This document shows, in pieces, positions 7,249 through 15,117 of a DNA stretch of 64,000 nt. The DNA comes from G965213525 sp965213525 (lineage in GTDB: Bacteria; Actinomycetota; Acidimicrobiia; Acidimicrobiales; Poriferisodalaceae), in NCBI GenBank assembly GCA_965213525.1, contig OZ243889.1:1550001-1614000 (forward strand), in the 5' to 3' direction. How positions within the stretch are numbered: position 1 is the first letter of the stretch; the number at the start of each line of letters is the position of its first letter. The notes beneath the pieces were generated by a model, which worked only from the letters and a program-made list of their open reading frames with translations, searched no databases and had not been told where the DNA came from. A program made the position numbers and the translations under genes.

Positions 7249-8396
7249 GCTCTGACGACGTCGCCATCGTCGGCATCGGGATGCACGAGTTCGGCCGTCA
7301 CGACGGGGTGTCGGGCATGGAGCAGGGCGTCACCGCCGTGCGCCGCTCGCTCGCCGACTCCGGAGCCAGGTGGGAGGACATGCAGTTCGCCTTCGGTGGT
7401 TCGCTCGCTGCGGGGGCTGCGGACACGATGGTCTCGCACCTCGGTCTCACCGGCCTGCAGTTCATCAACGTGATGAACGGCTGCGCCACCGGCGGCAGTG
7501 CGCTGTTCAGCGCCTACAACTCCATCAAGTCGGGGATGTTCGACCTCGGCATCGCCATCGGCTTCGACAAGCACGAGCGGGGCGCGTTCAGGGTCAACAC
7601 GAAGTCGAGCGGCCTCGGTGACTGGTACGGGGCGAGTGGCCTGGCGCTCACCACCCAGTTCTTCGGCATGAAGATCAACCGCTACATGGCTCAGCACGGC
7701 ATCTCGAACGAGACGCTGGCCAAGGTGGGGGCCAAGGCCTTCCGCAACGGAGCCAAGAACCCGATGGCGTGGCGGCGCAAGCCGTTGTCAGAGGACGAGA
7801 TCCTCTCCTCGGCCATGCTGTCCTACCCGCTGACCCAGTACATGTTCTGCTCGCCGGGCGAGGGCGGCGTGGCCCTCGTGCTGTGCCGGGCCGACAAGGC
7901 CAAGGAGTACACCGACACGCCGGTGTACCTCAAGGCGGCCGTGGTGCGCTCACGCCGCTTCGGCAGCTTCGAGGTGATGGCCCCCTCGGTGGCCCTCGAG
8001 TCGGCCGCCGGGCCCACCGCAGACGCCTCAGTCGCAGCGTTCGAGATGGCCGGCATCGGCCCCGACGACATCGACGTCGCCCAGCTGCAGGACACCGAGA
8101 CCGGCGCCGAGATCATGCACATGGCCGAGAACGGGTTCTGCGCCGACGGCGAGCAGGAGCGCATGATCCAGGACGGCGAGACCGAGATCGGGGGACGGTT
8201 CCCGGTCAACACCGACGGCGGGTGCCTCGCCAACGGCGAGCCCATCGGGGCGTCGGGGCTGCGCCAGGTGTACGAGAACGTGCTGCAGCTGCGCGGCGAC
8301 GCCGGTGAGCGCCAGGTGCCGAACGACCCGCAGGTCGCCTACACCCACGTCTACGGCGCGCCGGGCATCTCGGGCGTGACGATCCTGGCCCGCTAG
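7245..8396 (+). CDS. SCP2/Ltp2-type thiolase-fold protein (thiolase or retro-aldolase)
   Basis: A 383-residue thiolase-fold protein. The position of the thiolase nucleophile is kept (NGCATGG, C80). The usual GHP motif is GEP (331-333), and the C-terminal CxG motif of classical thiolases is replaced by VYGAPGISG around Y370. These differences match the lipid-transfer/Ltp2 branch, whose characterised members include a DUF35-dependent retro-aldolase of steroid side-chain degradation. Coupling to the DUF35 gene supports a two-subunit complex. Whether it cleaves by thiolysis or aldol cleavage cannot be settled from sequence. Confidence 0.88.
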   Translation: MSSDDVAIVGIGMHEFGRHDGVSGMEQGVTAVRRSLADSGARWEDMQFAFGGSLAAGAADTMVSHLGLTGLQFINVMNGCATGGSALFSAYNSIKSGMFDLGIAIGFDKHERGAFRVNTKSSGLGDWYGASGLALTTQFFGMKINRYMAQHGISNETLAKVGAKAFRNGAKNPMAWRRKPLSEDEILSSAMLSYPLTQYMFCSPGEGGVALVLCRADKAKEYTDTPVYLKAAVVRSRRFGSFEVMAPSVALESAAGPTADASVAAFEMAGIGPDDIDVAQLQDTETGAEIMHMAENGFCADGEQERMIQDGETEIGGRFPVNTDGGCLANGEPIGASGLRQVYENVLQLRGDAGERQVPNDPQVAYTHVYGAPGISGVTILAR

Positions 8397-8399
8397 CGG

Positions 8400-8867
8400 G
8401 TGGCGATCGATCTCGGCCGGGCGTTCCACCACGGGGTGCGGGTGGCCGACCTCGACGCGGCCATGGCCGAGCTCGGTCCCGCCCTCGGCCTCACCTGGGC
8501 CGAGCCCCAGACCCGTGATCAGCCCGTGTGGACGCCCGCCGAGGGCGCCCGCGTCCTGGCGTTGCGGTTCACGTACTCGTGCGAGGGGCCCGACCACGTC
8601 GAGCTCCTGCAGGGCCCGGCCGGGACGATCTGGGACGGGCGCGAGCACCCGGGGCACCACCACGTCGGGGTGTGGGTCGATGACGTGGCTGCGTCCACGA
8701 CCGAGGCGATCGACGCCGGGTGGTCACTCGTGGCCGCGCAGTCGCCCGCCGAGGACGGCTACGGCCTGTTCACCTACGTGGCGCCGCCGTCGGGGATGAT
8801 CGTCGAGCTCGTGTCCTCTGTGGCCCTGCCCCGCTTCGAGCAGTGGTGGGCCGGCGGGTCCCTGTAG
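8400..8867 (+). CDS. VOC-family (glyoxalase-fold) protein
   Basis: A 155-residue vicinal-oxygen-chelate protein. The likely metal ligands are in FHHGVRV near the N-terminus, HVELLQG, HHHVGVWVDD and MIVELVSS, giving the family H/E/H/E set. Members include methylmalonyl-CoA epimerase, glyoxalase I and extradiol dioxygenases; the length fits an epimerase/glyoxalase type. The start is GTG at 8400, three bases after the thiolase stop, so it belongs to the same operon and may act on an acyl-CoA. Confidence 0.85.
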   Translation: MAIDLGRAFHHGVRVADLDAAMAELGPALGLTWAEPQTRDQPVWTPAEGARVLALRFTYSCEGPDHVELLQGPAGTIWDGREHPGHHHVGVWVDDVAASTTEAIDAGWSLVAAQSPAEDGYGLFTYVAPPSGMIVELVSSVALPRFEQWWAGGSL

Positions 8868-8985
8868 GACCTTGCAGTCGCACGTGTGACGCCTGTGTAC
8901 GGACCCCTGGATCGTCGCCGCCGGCCGAGATGGCCGGGCGCGCCGTCGCCTGGTGGCCTCGGCCCACCGACCCGCGGCGCCTAGT

Positions 8986-9010
8986 GCATGCATGCCGCTA
9001 CGGTCCCTAC
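8986..9010 (+). promoter_or_regulatory. palindrome plus -10 element of the antitoxin gene
   Basis: GCATGCATGC at 8986-8995 is a perfect 10-bp palindrome. TACGGT at 8999-9004 fits the actinobacterial TAnnnT -10 and ends six bases before the ATG at 9011. This suggests a leaderless transcript autoregulated through the palindrome, as is common for antitoxin genes. Confidence 0.5.
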
Positions 9011-9253
9011 ATGGCGCTGCTCCAGGTCCGGGACGTCCCCGAGGACGCCTACGAGCTGATCCGCCGCCGGGCGCCAGCGAACGGGCAGTCGATGCAGGGG
9101 TACCTGCTCGGTCTCGTCGTCGCCCACGCGCGTCGTCCGACGCCTGAAGAGGTGCTCGCCGAGCTCGACGAGGACTTCACCGCCTCGCCGCCGGTCGAGT
9201 TGGACACCGCCGACCTCGTGGCCGACCTCGAGACCCAGCGCGCTCGACGTTGA
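9011..9253 (+). CDS. vapB: FitA/VapB-type antitoxin, toxin partner decayed
   Basis: An 80-residue protein starting MALLQVRDVPEDAYELIRRR, which matches the short ribbon-helix-helix N-terminus of FitA-like antitoxins. The C-terminal half (PEEVLAELDEDF) is the flexible toxin-wrapping part. Its stop overlaps a TTG start as TTGA, the normal arrangement with a VapC gene, but that toxin gene is frameshifted (9250-9480). The antitoxin itself looks intact and has its own promoter, so it may persist as an orphan that cross-reacts with other VapC proteins. Confidence 0.82.
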   Translation: MALLQVRDVPEDAYELIRRRAPANGQSMQGYLLGLVVAHARRPTPEEVLAELDEDFTASPPVELDTADLVADLETQRARR

Positions 9254-9480
9254 TCGTTGCCGACGCCTCGGCCCTGGTGCTGGCCGTGGTCGACACCGGG
9301 AACCGGGGGCGGCGGTGCGCGGGTTGCTCCGGGACGGGGCGGCGGCCCCTCACCTCGTCGACGTCGAGGTCGGGCACGCCCTGCGCCGCCTGGTGGCACG
9401 GGGACGGCTCGCAAGCGCGGAGCTATCACCGCCGCCCCCGGCCACCGGGCCGACGTTGCGACCGTCTGATCCGACCGCAG
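9250..9480 (+). pseudogene. frameshifted VapC (PIN-domain) toxin remnant
   Basis: The reading frame opens as IVADASALVLAVVDT, a standard PIN start with its first aspartate. Near 9300-9312 the homology moves to another frame (RGLLRDGAAAPHLVDVEV, then GHALRRLVARGRLASAE). A third frame continues with AITAAPGHRADVAT. At least two frameshifts are therefore needed, and the later catalytic acidic residues are lost. The remaining sequence to 9636 shows no gene. Confidence 0.75.
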
Positions 9481-9636
9481 CGGCCCGACGGCACGATGCA
9501 CGGGCGACCGGGTCCGACTGCCCGGCACTCGTGACGTCCGGCCCGTCCCGCCTCGCGCGCCGTCCCGGCGCCGTCGCATCGGCGGTGCGCCGGACGGAGA
9601 GGTCCGTCGAGGCGGGAGTGGCGTGCGCCACCAGGC

Positions 9637-10029
9637 CTAACGGGGGGCGATGACGGTGATGCCGTTGGCCGCTGCGGCCTCGATCAGGCGGTCGTCGTAG
9701 CACACCAACGCGTCGAGGTCGTCGCCGAGATCCAGCGCAGCGGCAAGGTGCACCGCATCGAGCGAGCGGAGACCCGACGGCTCGAGGCGGCCGGCGGCCT
9801 CGAAGATCGCAGTGGTCACCTCGGTGAGCGTCACCGCACCGAGCACCGCTCGTACGCGAACCGTCGACGCAGGATCGAGGCGCCGGCTCGCCCGCATCAA
9901 CTCGGTCCGCACGAGGTCACACGCCGCGGCGTCTACGTCGTTGGCAGCGAGCCAGTCGCTCAGGGCGGGGTTCTCGGGCTCGGCGACCACCAGCTTCACG
10001 AGCGCCGACGTGTCGAGGTAGTGGGCCAT
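9637..10029 (-). CDS. vapC: VapC-family PIN-domain ribonuclease toxin
   Basis: A 130-residue PIN-domain protein. The acidic quartet is complete: D6 in YLDTSALVK, E43 in RTELMRAS, D91 in SLDAVHLAAAL and D112 in CYDDRLIEAA. This indicates an active Mg-dependent RNase. It follows its antitoxin gene by 14 bp on the same strand. VapC toxins usually cleave tRNA or rRNA; the target here cannot be predicted. Confidence 0.93.
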   Translation of the reverse strand: MAHYLDTSALVKLVVAEPENPALSDWLAANDVDAAACDLVRTELMRASRRLDPASTVRVRAVLGAVTLTEVTTAIFEAAGRLEPSGLRSLDAVHLAAALDLGDDLDALVCYDDRLIEAAAANGITVIAPR

Positions 10030-10043
10030 GGCGCCAGCGGCCC

Positions 10044-10307
10044 TCAGCGGTCCTCGCCGTCGCGCAGCTCAGCGAGCACCGGGCTGAGCGGTGGGCCCGT
10101 CGGCGGCGGTGCGAGGTCGGCGAGTCGCTGGCGCGCCGGTCGAGCTCGACCGGCCTCGATCAAGCTCTTCAGACGTGACCGTGGGATCGTCGTCAGCTGG
10201 GCCACCGGACGCCCCCGGTCGGTGATCACCACGACGATACCGGAGACGGCCTCGGCGACCACCGCCGATGCGTTCTGCTTCAGCGCACGGATCCCGACCG
10301 TCGACAT
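10044..10307 (-). CDS. vapB: Phd/YefM-type antitoxin
   Basis: An 87-residue antitoxin with the Phd/YefM fold: STVGIRALKQNASAVVAEAV, a VVVITDRGRPVAQLTTI hairpin and a charged C-terminus for toxin binding. The ATG at 10305-10307 has GGAG just upstream. A second ATG at 10316 follows a TACGTT hexamer by five bases and could be used on a leaderless message, adding three residues. It is encoded directly ahead of the intact VapC toxin. Confidence 0.9.
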   Translation of the reverse strand: MSTVGIRALKQNASAVVAEAVSGIVVVITDRGRPVAQLTTIPRSRLKSLIEAGRARPARQRLADLAPPPTGPPLSPVLAELRDGEDR

Positions 10308-10392
10308 GTGCTCCATTGTAGAACGTAGGCCTGGCGCACTGCACTTGCGACGCGAACATCACTGCCGGACGGTGGCGAACCGTGACACACCA

Positions 10393-11112
10393 CTAGGCCT
10401 CGCCGAGGTCGTGCTCGGGCAGCGGGAGGTGGGCGAGCCCGGGCAGGAACCGTTCGGTGTCCCCCTCGGCGGGCACCGCCAGCATCTGCTCACGGGTGCG
10501 GCGGCTGCCGAGGAAGCGCATGAGCTCCCACGGCGACAGCTCGACGCGCAGCTCGGGCTCACCCTCGCCCACGGTCCAGGCGGTGTCGCCGTCGCAGAGC
10601 GTGACGGCCGGCAGGTCGTTGGTGCGCAGGTCCGCGTCGACCATCCCGAGGATGATCTCGTTGGACAACCGGACGCCGTCGGTGTCGCGGTCTCCGGGTC
10701 GGCCGAGGGCACCCCGCAGGTCGTGCTCGTGGGCGACGACGTCATAGAGCAGCCCGCCCATGTTGACCGGCGACTTGCGGATGGCCGCCTCGAAGGTGGG
10801 GCCGTTGGCATCCCACTCGTCGAGCAGCTCGGCCACGCTGTGATCGGAGCGCTCGGCGACCTGGCGATCCACCCACGCCTGGGTGTCACCGTCGGGCAAC
10901 CGGCGGGCCGCGAGGTCGGCGCACACCCCGGCGAGGTGGGCGACGGCGTCGTGCACCGTCCAGTCCGGACAGGCCGGCACGGTGCGGGCTGCGTCGCCAC
11001 CGGACGCGCCGGCGAGCAACTCGCGGACCCGGCCCCGGGTGGCGGCGTACTCAGCGGCGCGGGCGTCGCCGTCGGCGGGTGGGGCTCCGGTCACGTGCTG
11101 CACGGCGGGCAA
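10393..11112 (-). CDS. MDMPI-fold mycothiol-dependent enzyme family protein
   Basis: A protein of up to 239 residues, shorter than the one at 3421-4224. It has the family start RVRELLAGASG, then VPACPDWTVHDAVAHLAGV with the metal-binding His region, and the HEHDLRGALGRPG stretch of the DinB-like bundle. The C-terminal part contains WELMRFLGSRRT. The start could be TTG 11112, or GTG 11103 or 11094, and I see no decisive ribosome-binding site. It lies downstream of the SDR gene and may be cotranscribed with it. The substrate is unknown. Confidence 0.8.
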   Translation of the reverse strand: MPAVQHVTGAPPADGDARAAEYAATRGRVRELLAGASGGDAARTVPACPDWTVHDAVAHLAGVCADLAARRLPDGDTQAWVDRQVAERSDHSVAELLDEWDANGPTFEAAIRKSPVNMGGLLYDVVAHEHDLRGALGRPGDRDTDGVRLSNEIILGMVDADLRTNDLPAVTLCDGDTAWTVGEGEPELRVELSPWELMRFLGSRRTREQMLAVPAEGDTERFLPGLAHLPLPEHDLGEA

Positions 11113-11247
11113 CCTAGTGGTGCCACCGGACCGGTGCCGGGGCCGCAGCGCTCACCCCCAAGCCGCCCGGGAACCCCGCACCCAGCGCACCGCCGGCACC
11201 ACCGGATCCCGCCGGTCGCCCGGGTCGTCCAGGTTGCCCAGCGCTCG

Positions 11248-12054
11248 CTACCGGCGCACCATCGGCATCACCGGCTCGCCGCCGGTGGTCATGCCGGCGA
11301 CGTTGGCGGCCGCCTGCTCGGCGTAGTGCTCGTGGGGCAGGACCCAGAACCGGCGGTCGGCCACGGCCCCCAGCACCTGCTCGGCGACGGCCTCGGGCGT
11401 GACGGCCTCGCCGCCGGTCATCTCGAACGGCGTCGGCGGGGGGCCGGCGGCGTCGGGGCGGTTGCGCTCGCTCGTGCCGATGTTGGTCGACACCACCCCC
11501 GGGCACAGCACCGACACGCCGACCGGTGTGGCAGCCAGCTCGTGGAACATCGACTGCGACAGCCCCACGACGGCGTGCTTGGCCGCCACGTAGGACGAGA
11601 TGCTCGGGAAGCCCAGCAGCCCGGCGGTCGAGGCGGTGTTGACGACGTGGCCCTCGTCCCCCGCCGCCAGCATGCGAGGCACGAACGCCCGCACCCCGTG
11701 CACGACCCCCCACAGGTCGACGCCGAGCACCCACTCCCAGTCCGCCAGCGGGCCCCAGGCGTCGTGGCGGGCGACGACGCCGGCGTTGTTTGCCACCAGG
11801 TGGGGCACGGCGACGGTCTCGCTGATCTCGGCTGCGAGCGCCTCGACCGCGTCCCCGTCGCTGACGTCACAGCGCCGGACGTGGACCTCGACCCCGTCGG
11901 CGGTCAGGTCCGCGCCGGCCTCGTCGAGCGCGCCCTGCTCGATGTCCACCAGCACGACCCGCATCCCCGCCGCACCGCTGGCCCGTCCGAGCGCCAGCCC
12001 GATGCCGCTCGCCCCGCCGGTGATCAGCGCCGTGCGCCCCTCGAACCGTTCCAT
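11248..12054 (-). CDS. SDR-family oxidoreductase
   Basis: A 268-residue short-chain dehydrogenase with ITGGASGIG, VANNAGV, NTASTAGLLG and SSYVAAKHAV (Tyr-Lys). After the active site it has LCPGVVSTNIGTS. The ATG at 12052-12054 follows GAGGGGG, and an ACCGTA at 12086-12091 reads as TACGGT on the coding strand, a likely -10. It is divergent from the SnoaL-acyl-CoA synthetase-SDR-P450 operon, so both may respond to the same signal in the 152-bp gap. Confidence 0.92.
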   Translation of the reverse strand: MERFEGRTALITGGASGIGLALGRASGAAGMRVVLVDIEQGALDEAGADLTADGVEVHVRRCDVSDGDAVEALAAEISETVAVPHLVANNAGVVARHDAWGPLADWEWVLGVDLWGVVHGVRAFVPRMLAAGDEGHVVNTASTAGLLGFPSISSYVAAKHAVVGLSQSMFHELAATPVGVSVLCPGVVSTNIGTSERNRPDAAGPPPTPFEMTGGEAVTPEAVAEQVLGAVADRRFWVLPHEHYAEQAAANVAGMTTGGEPVMPMVRR

Positions 12055-12085
12055 CCCGCTGCCCCCTCGACCCGGATCGGGCGTC

Positions 12086-12091
12086 ACCGTA
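12086..12091 (-). promoter_or_regulatory. TACGGT -10 element for the SDR gene
   Basis: The coding strand reads TACGGT 31 bases upstream of the ATG at 12054. The hexamer is the same as the -10 candidate seen before several other genes of the window, here with a short leader containing the ribosome-binding site. Confidence 0.4.
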
Positions 12092-12206
12092 CCCGTGGAC
12101 AACCTCGGCCGAGCCACCGTGGCGCGCCTGGCGAACCGTGGGCTCGGCTGTGCGACGATGTGACCGCCAGCACGGGCGCGACGGTCCGTGGCGAGGAGGG
12201 GGTCCG

Positions 12207-12641
12207 TTGAGCCGAGACGCGATCGAGGAGCTGACGCACCGCTACGCCGACGCGGTGGTGCGCCGCGACGCCGACCGATGGGCTGAAACCTGGGCGGTCG
12301 ACGCCCGCTGGAACCTGGGTCGCGACCGCTTCGTCGAGGGGCGCGACGCCATCCTCGAGCTGTGGCTGTCGGCGATGGGCGGCTTCGAGGCGGTCGTGCA
12401 GAACGTGTTGAACAGCGAGGTCGACCTCGACGAGGTGGCCGGCACCGGCACGGGACGCTGCTACATCCAAGAGGCGTACCGCCGCACCGACGGTACCCCC
12501 GGCATCTTGTTGGCCCACTACGACGACACCTACGTCCGCACCGACGACGGGTGGCGCTTCGCCTCCCGCGAGCTCGTCGTCCACTACGGCGGGCCCCCGG
12601 ACCTGTCCGCCCCCTTCGCCAACACCGCCGCAGCGACCTGA
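12207..12641 (+). CDS. SnoaL-like / NTF2-fold protein
   Basis: A 144-residue NTF2-superfamily protein with the typical opening AIEELTHRYADAVVRRDADRWAE (given here in part), then FVEGRDAILELW and a cone-shaped sheet ending in DDTYVRTDDGWRFASREL. Members are small hydratases, isomerases or polyketide cyclases. The TTG at 12207 has GAGGAGGGGG five bases upstream. It leads a four-gene plus-strand operon with the acyl-CoA synthetase, an SDR and a P450. Confidence 0.85.
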   Translation: MSRDAIEELTHRYADAVVRRDADRWAETWAVDARWNLGRDRFVEGRDAILELWLSAMGGFEAVVQNVLNSEVDLDEVAGTGTGRCYIQEAYRRTDGTPGILLAHYDDTYVRTDDGWRFASRELVVHYGGPPDLSAPFANTAAAT

Positions 12642-12666
12642 CACGTCTCTCGCCGAGGAGCCCCCA

Positions 12667-14199
12667 TTGCCGACCTTCGCCCGACGACTCGCCGAGGACC
12701 GTCCCGACGAGGTGGCGTTGCGTGACCCCGACGGACCGATGGGCTGGGCTGAGGTCGACGACGTGTTGGACCGGGTGGCCAACGCCGTCCTGGCCGCCGA
12801 CCTCGGCGATCGACGTCGGGTGGCGGTGTTCGCCGAGAACGCCTCGCAGACCGCGCTCGCCCACCTCGGCGGGCTGCTCGGCGGGGCCTCCACGGTGCCG
12901 GTCAACTTCCACCTCACCGCGGACGAGACCGCCTACATCCTCGAGGACTCCGAGAGCCGCATCGTGTTCGTCGGACCCGAGACGGCCGAGGTCGGGGTCG
13001 CCGCCGCGGCGGCGGCCGGGGTCGACACGGTCATCGGCTGGGGCGACGACCTGCCTGCCGGGGTGCGCCACTGGGACGACTGGTTGGCCTCATCGACCCA
13101 GGGCGCCCCGCCCGACGACGTCGAACCACTGCCCAACCTGCTCTACACCTCGGGCACCACGGGCCGGCCCAAGGGCACCGAGCTGCCCCCGACGATGTTC
13201 GCCGGGGGCGTCACCATCGCCGAGCACCTCGAGGAGCTCAAGCGCAACGCCTTCGCCGCCTTCGGCACCCACCTGGTGGTCGGGCCGATGTACCACACGG
13301 GCCCCCTCAGCGGCATGCGGCTGCTGGTGGCTGGCATCCCGTCGGTCATCCTCGGGCGCTTCGATGCCGAGGCCACCTTGCGCAGCATCGACGAGCACCG
13401 CACCGAGTCCGCGGTGATGGTGCCGACCCACTTCGTGCGCCTGCTGGCGCTGCCCGAGGAGGTGAGGGCCCGCTACGACGTCTCGTCGATGCGCCTGGTG
13501 GCCCACACCGGCGCCAAGTGCCCGATCGACGTGAAGCGGGCGATGATCGAGTGGTGGGGGCCGGTGTTCCGTGACGCCTACGGCGCCAGCGAGGTGGGCA
13601 CGACGTGCACGATCTCCAGCGAGGAGTGGCTCGAGCACCCGGGCTCGGTGGGGCGGGCGGTGCCCCCCTTCGAGGCGCTGGTGGTCGACGACGACGACGT
13701 CGAGGTGTCCCCCGGCACCGAGGGCCGGCTGTTCTTCAGAGACACCACCGGGCGGGGCGTCGTGTACCCCAACGACCCGGAGAAGACCGCGGCGGCTCAC
13801 ATCGCCCCCGGGGTGTTCACCCTCGGGGAGATCGGCTACGTCGACGCCGACGGCTACGTGTTCATCACCGATCGGTTCAGCGACATGGTGGTCTCGGGCG
13901 GGGCCAACATCTACCCGGCCGAGGCCGAGCAGGTGCTCATCGAGCATCCCGGGGTGGCCGACGTCGCCTGCATCGGCGTGCCCCACCCCGACATGGGCGA
14001 GTCCCTGCGGGCGCTGGTGGTGGCCGAGGACGTCGCCGCGCCGCCCGACCCGGGTGAGCTCGTCTCGTGGTGTCGGGAGCGCCTGAGCCACTACAAGTGT
14101 CCCCGCTCGGTGGAGATCGTCGAGGACCTCGGCCGCAACACGATGGGCAAGATCAACAAGCGGGCCCTCCGAGCGCCCTACTGGGAAGGGGCGAGCTAG
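12667..14199 (+). CDS. fatty-acid/steroid-type acyl-CoA synthetase (AMP-binding)
   Basis: A 510-residue ANL-superfamily ligase. Motifs in order: YTSGTTGRPKGTELPP (phosphate loop, about residues 160-175), YGASEVGTT, GYVFITDRFSDMVVSGG with the hinge and adenylate-binding residues, and RNTMGKINKRALR carrying the C-terminal catalytic lysine. It would activate a carboxylic acid to its CoA thioester through an acyl-adenylate. The TTG start has GAGGAG upstream. Its setting next to a P450 and SDRs suggests a cyclic or branched acid as substrate. Confidence 0.94.
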   Translation: MPTFARRLAEDRPDEVALRDPDGPMGWAEVDDVLDRVANAVLAADLGDRRRVAVFAENASQTALAHLGGLLGGASTVPVNFHLTADETAYILEDSESRIVFVGPETAEVGVAAAAAAGVDTVIGWGDDLPAGVRHWDDWLASSTQGAPPDDVEPLPNLLYTSGTTGRPKGTELPPTMFAGGVTIAEHLEELKRNAFAAFGTHLVVGPMYHTGPLSGMRLLVAGIPSVILGRFDAEATLRSIDEHRTESAVMVPTHFVRLLALPEEVRARYDVSSMRLVAHTGAKCPIDVKRAMIEWWGPVFRDAYGASEVGTTCTISSEEWLEHPGSVGRAVPPFEALVVDDDDVEVSPGTEGRLFFRDTTGRGVVYPNDPEKTAAAHIAPGVFTLGEIGYVDADGYVFITDRFSDMVVSGGANIYPAEAEQVLIEHPGVADVACIGVPHPDMGESLRALVVAEDVAAPPDPGELVSWCRERLSHYKCPRSVEIVEDLGRNTMGKINKRALRAPYWEGAS

Positions 14200-15117
14200 G
14201 TGCGACGCCTCGAGGGCCGCACCGCGGTGATCGTCGGGGGCGCGTCGGGCTTCGGTCTGGCCACCGCCGAGCGCTTCGCCGCCGAGGGCGCCCACGTCGT
14301 GGTGCTCGGACGCCGGGGCGAACTGGCCGCCGAGACCGGGGCACGCCTCGGCGGCAGCGGCGGACCGGTCGACGTGACCGACCGCGCCAGCGTCATCGCC
14401 GCCACCGAGCGGGTGGTCGCCGAGCGGGGCGGCGTCGACGTGGCGGTCAACTACGCCGGTTACGAGCGCAGCACCCCGATCCGTGACCTCACCCCCGAGA
14501 TCCTCGGACCGATGATCGAAGTGCAGCTCACCGGGGCCATCTGGTTCCTCCAGCAGATGGCCGGGGCGATGGCGGCCAGCGGCGGTGGGTCGGTCATCAA
14601 CATCTCGTCGTTCACCGCCCACGCCCCCTCGGTCGGTCAGGCCGCCTACGCCGGCGCCAAGGCCGGGCTCGAGTACGTCACCGAGATCGCTGCGCTGGAG
14701 TACGGACCCGACGGGGTGCGGATCAACGCCATCGCCCCCCACCTCATCGAGACGCCGATGACCGAGCGGTTCTTCCAGATGCCGCTGGTCGTGGAGGCGA
14801 TCACCCGCCAGACGCCGCTGCGCCGGATGGGCACCGTGGGCGACGTCGCCGCGTGCTGCGCCTACCTGGCCAGCGACGATGCCGCCTTCGTCACCGGTCA
14901 GACGATCCGCGTCGATGGGGGCGGGTCGACCCAGAAGCTGCCGACCGCCGACGACTACCAGCTGCTCGCCGCCGCTCATCCCGAGCTGGTGGCCGCCCCG
15001 TCCGGAGCGTCGGCCCCGCCCGATGCATCGGCGTCGACCGAGCCACGGGCCCGGGCCGATGCGGCCACGTCGCCTGCCGGCACGACCGCCGGCCATCACC
15101 CCGAGGAGCCGACATGA
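14200..15117 (+). CDS. SDR-family oxidoreductase with Ala/Pro-rich tail
   Basis: A 305-residue SDR: VGGASGFG replaces the common TGxxxGIG, NYAGYE replaces NNAG, and NISSFTAHAPSVGQAAYAGAKAG holds Ser, Tyr and Lys (given in part). The domain ends near GQTIRVDGGG. About 50 extra residues rich in Ala, Pro and Thr follow, which is unusual. The GTG start immediately follows the TAG of the ligase gene. The stop overlaps the P450 start as ATGA. Confidence 0.9.
   Translation: MRRLEGRTAVIVGGASGFGLATAERFAAEGAHVVVLGRRGELAAETGARLGGSGGPVDVTDRASVIAATERVVAERGGVDVAVNYAGYERSTPIRDLTPEILGPMIEVQLTGAIWFLQQMAGAMAASGGGSVINISSFTAHAPSVGQAAYAGAKAGLEYVTEIAALEYGPDGVRINAIAPHLIETPMTERFFQMPLVVEAITRQTPLRRMGTVGDVAACCAYLASDDAAFVTGQTIRVDGGGSTQKLPTADDYQLLAAAHPELVAAPSGASAPPDASASTEPRARADAATSPAGTTAGHHPEEPT

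Noticed and set aside
9748..12210. An 820-codon plus-strand open frame across vapBC, MDMPI and SDR genes.
   Set aside because: It is antisense to four genes with clear families and has no domain of its own.
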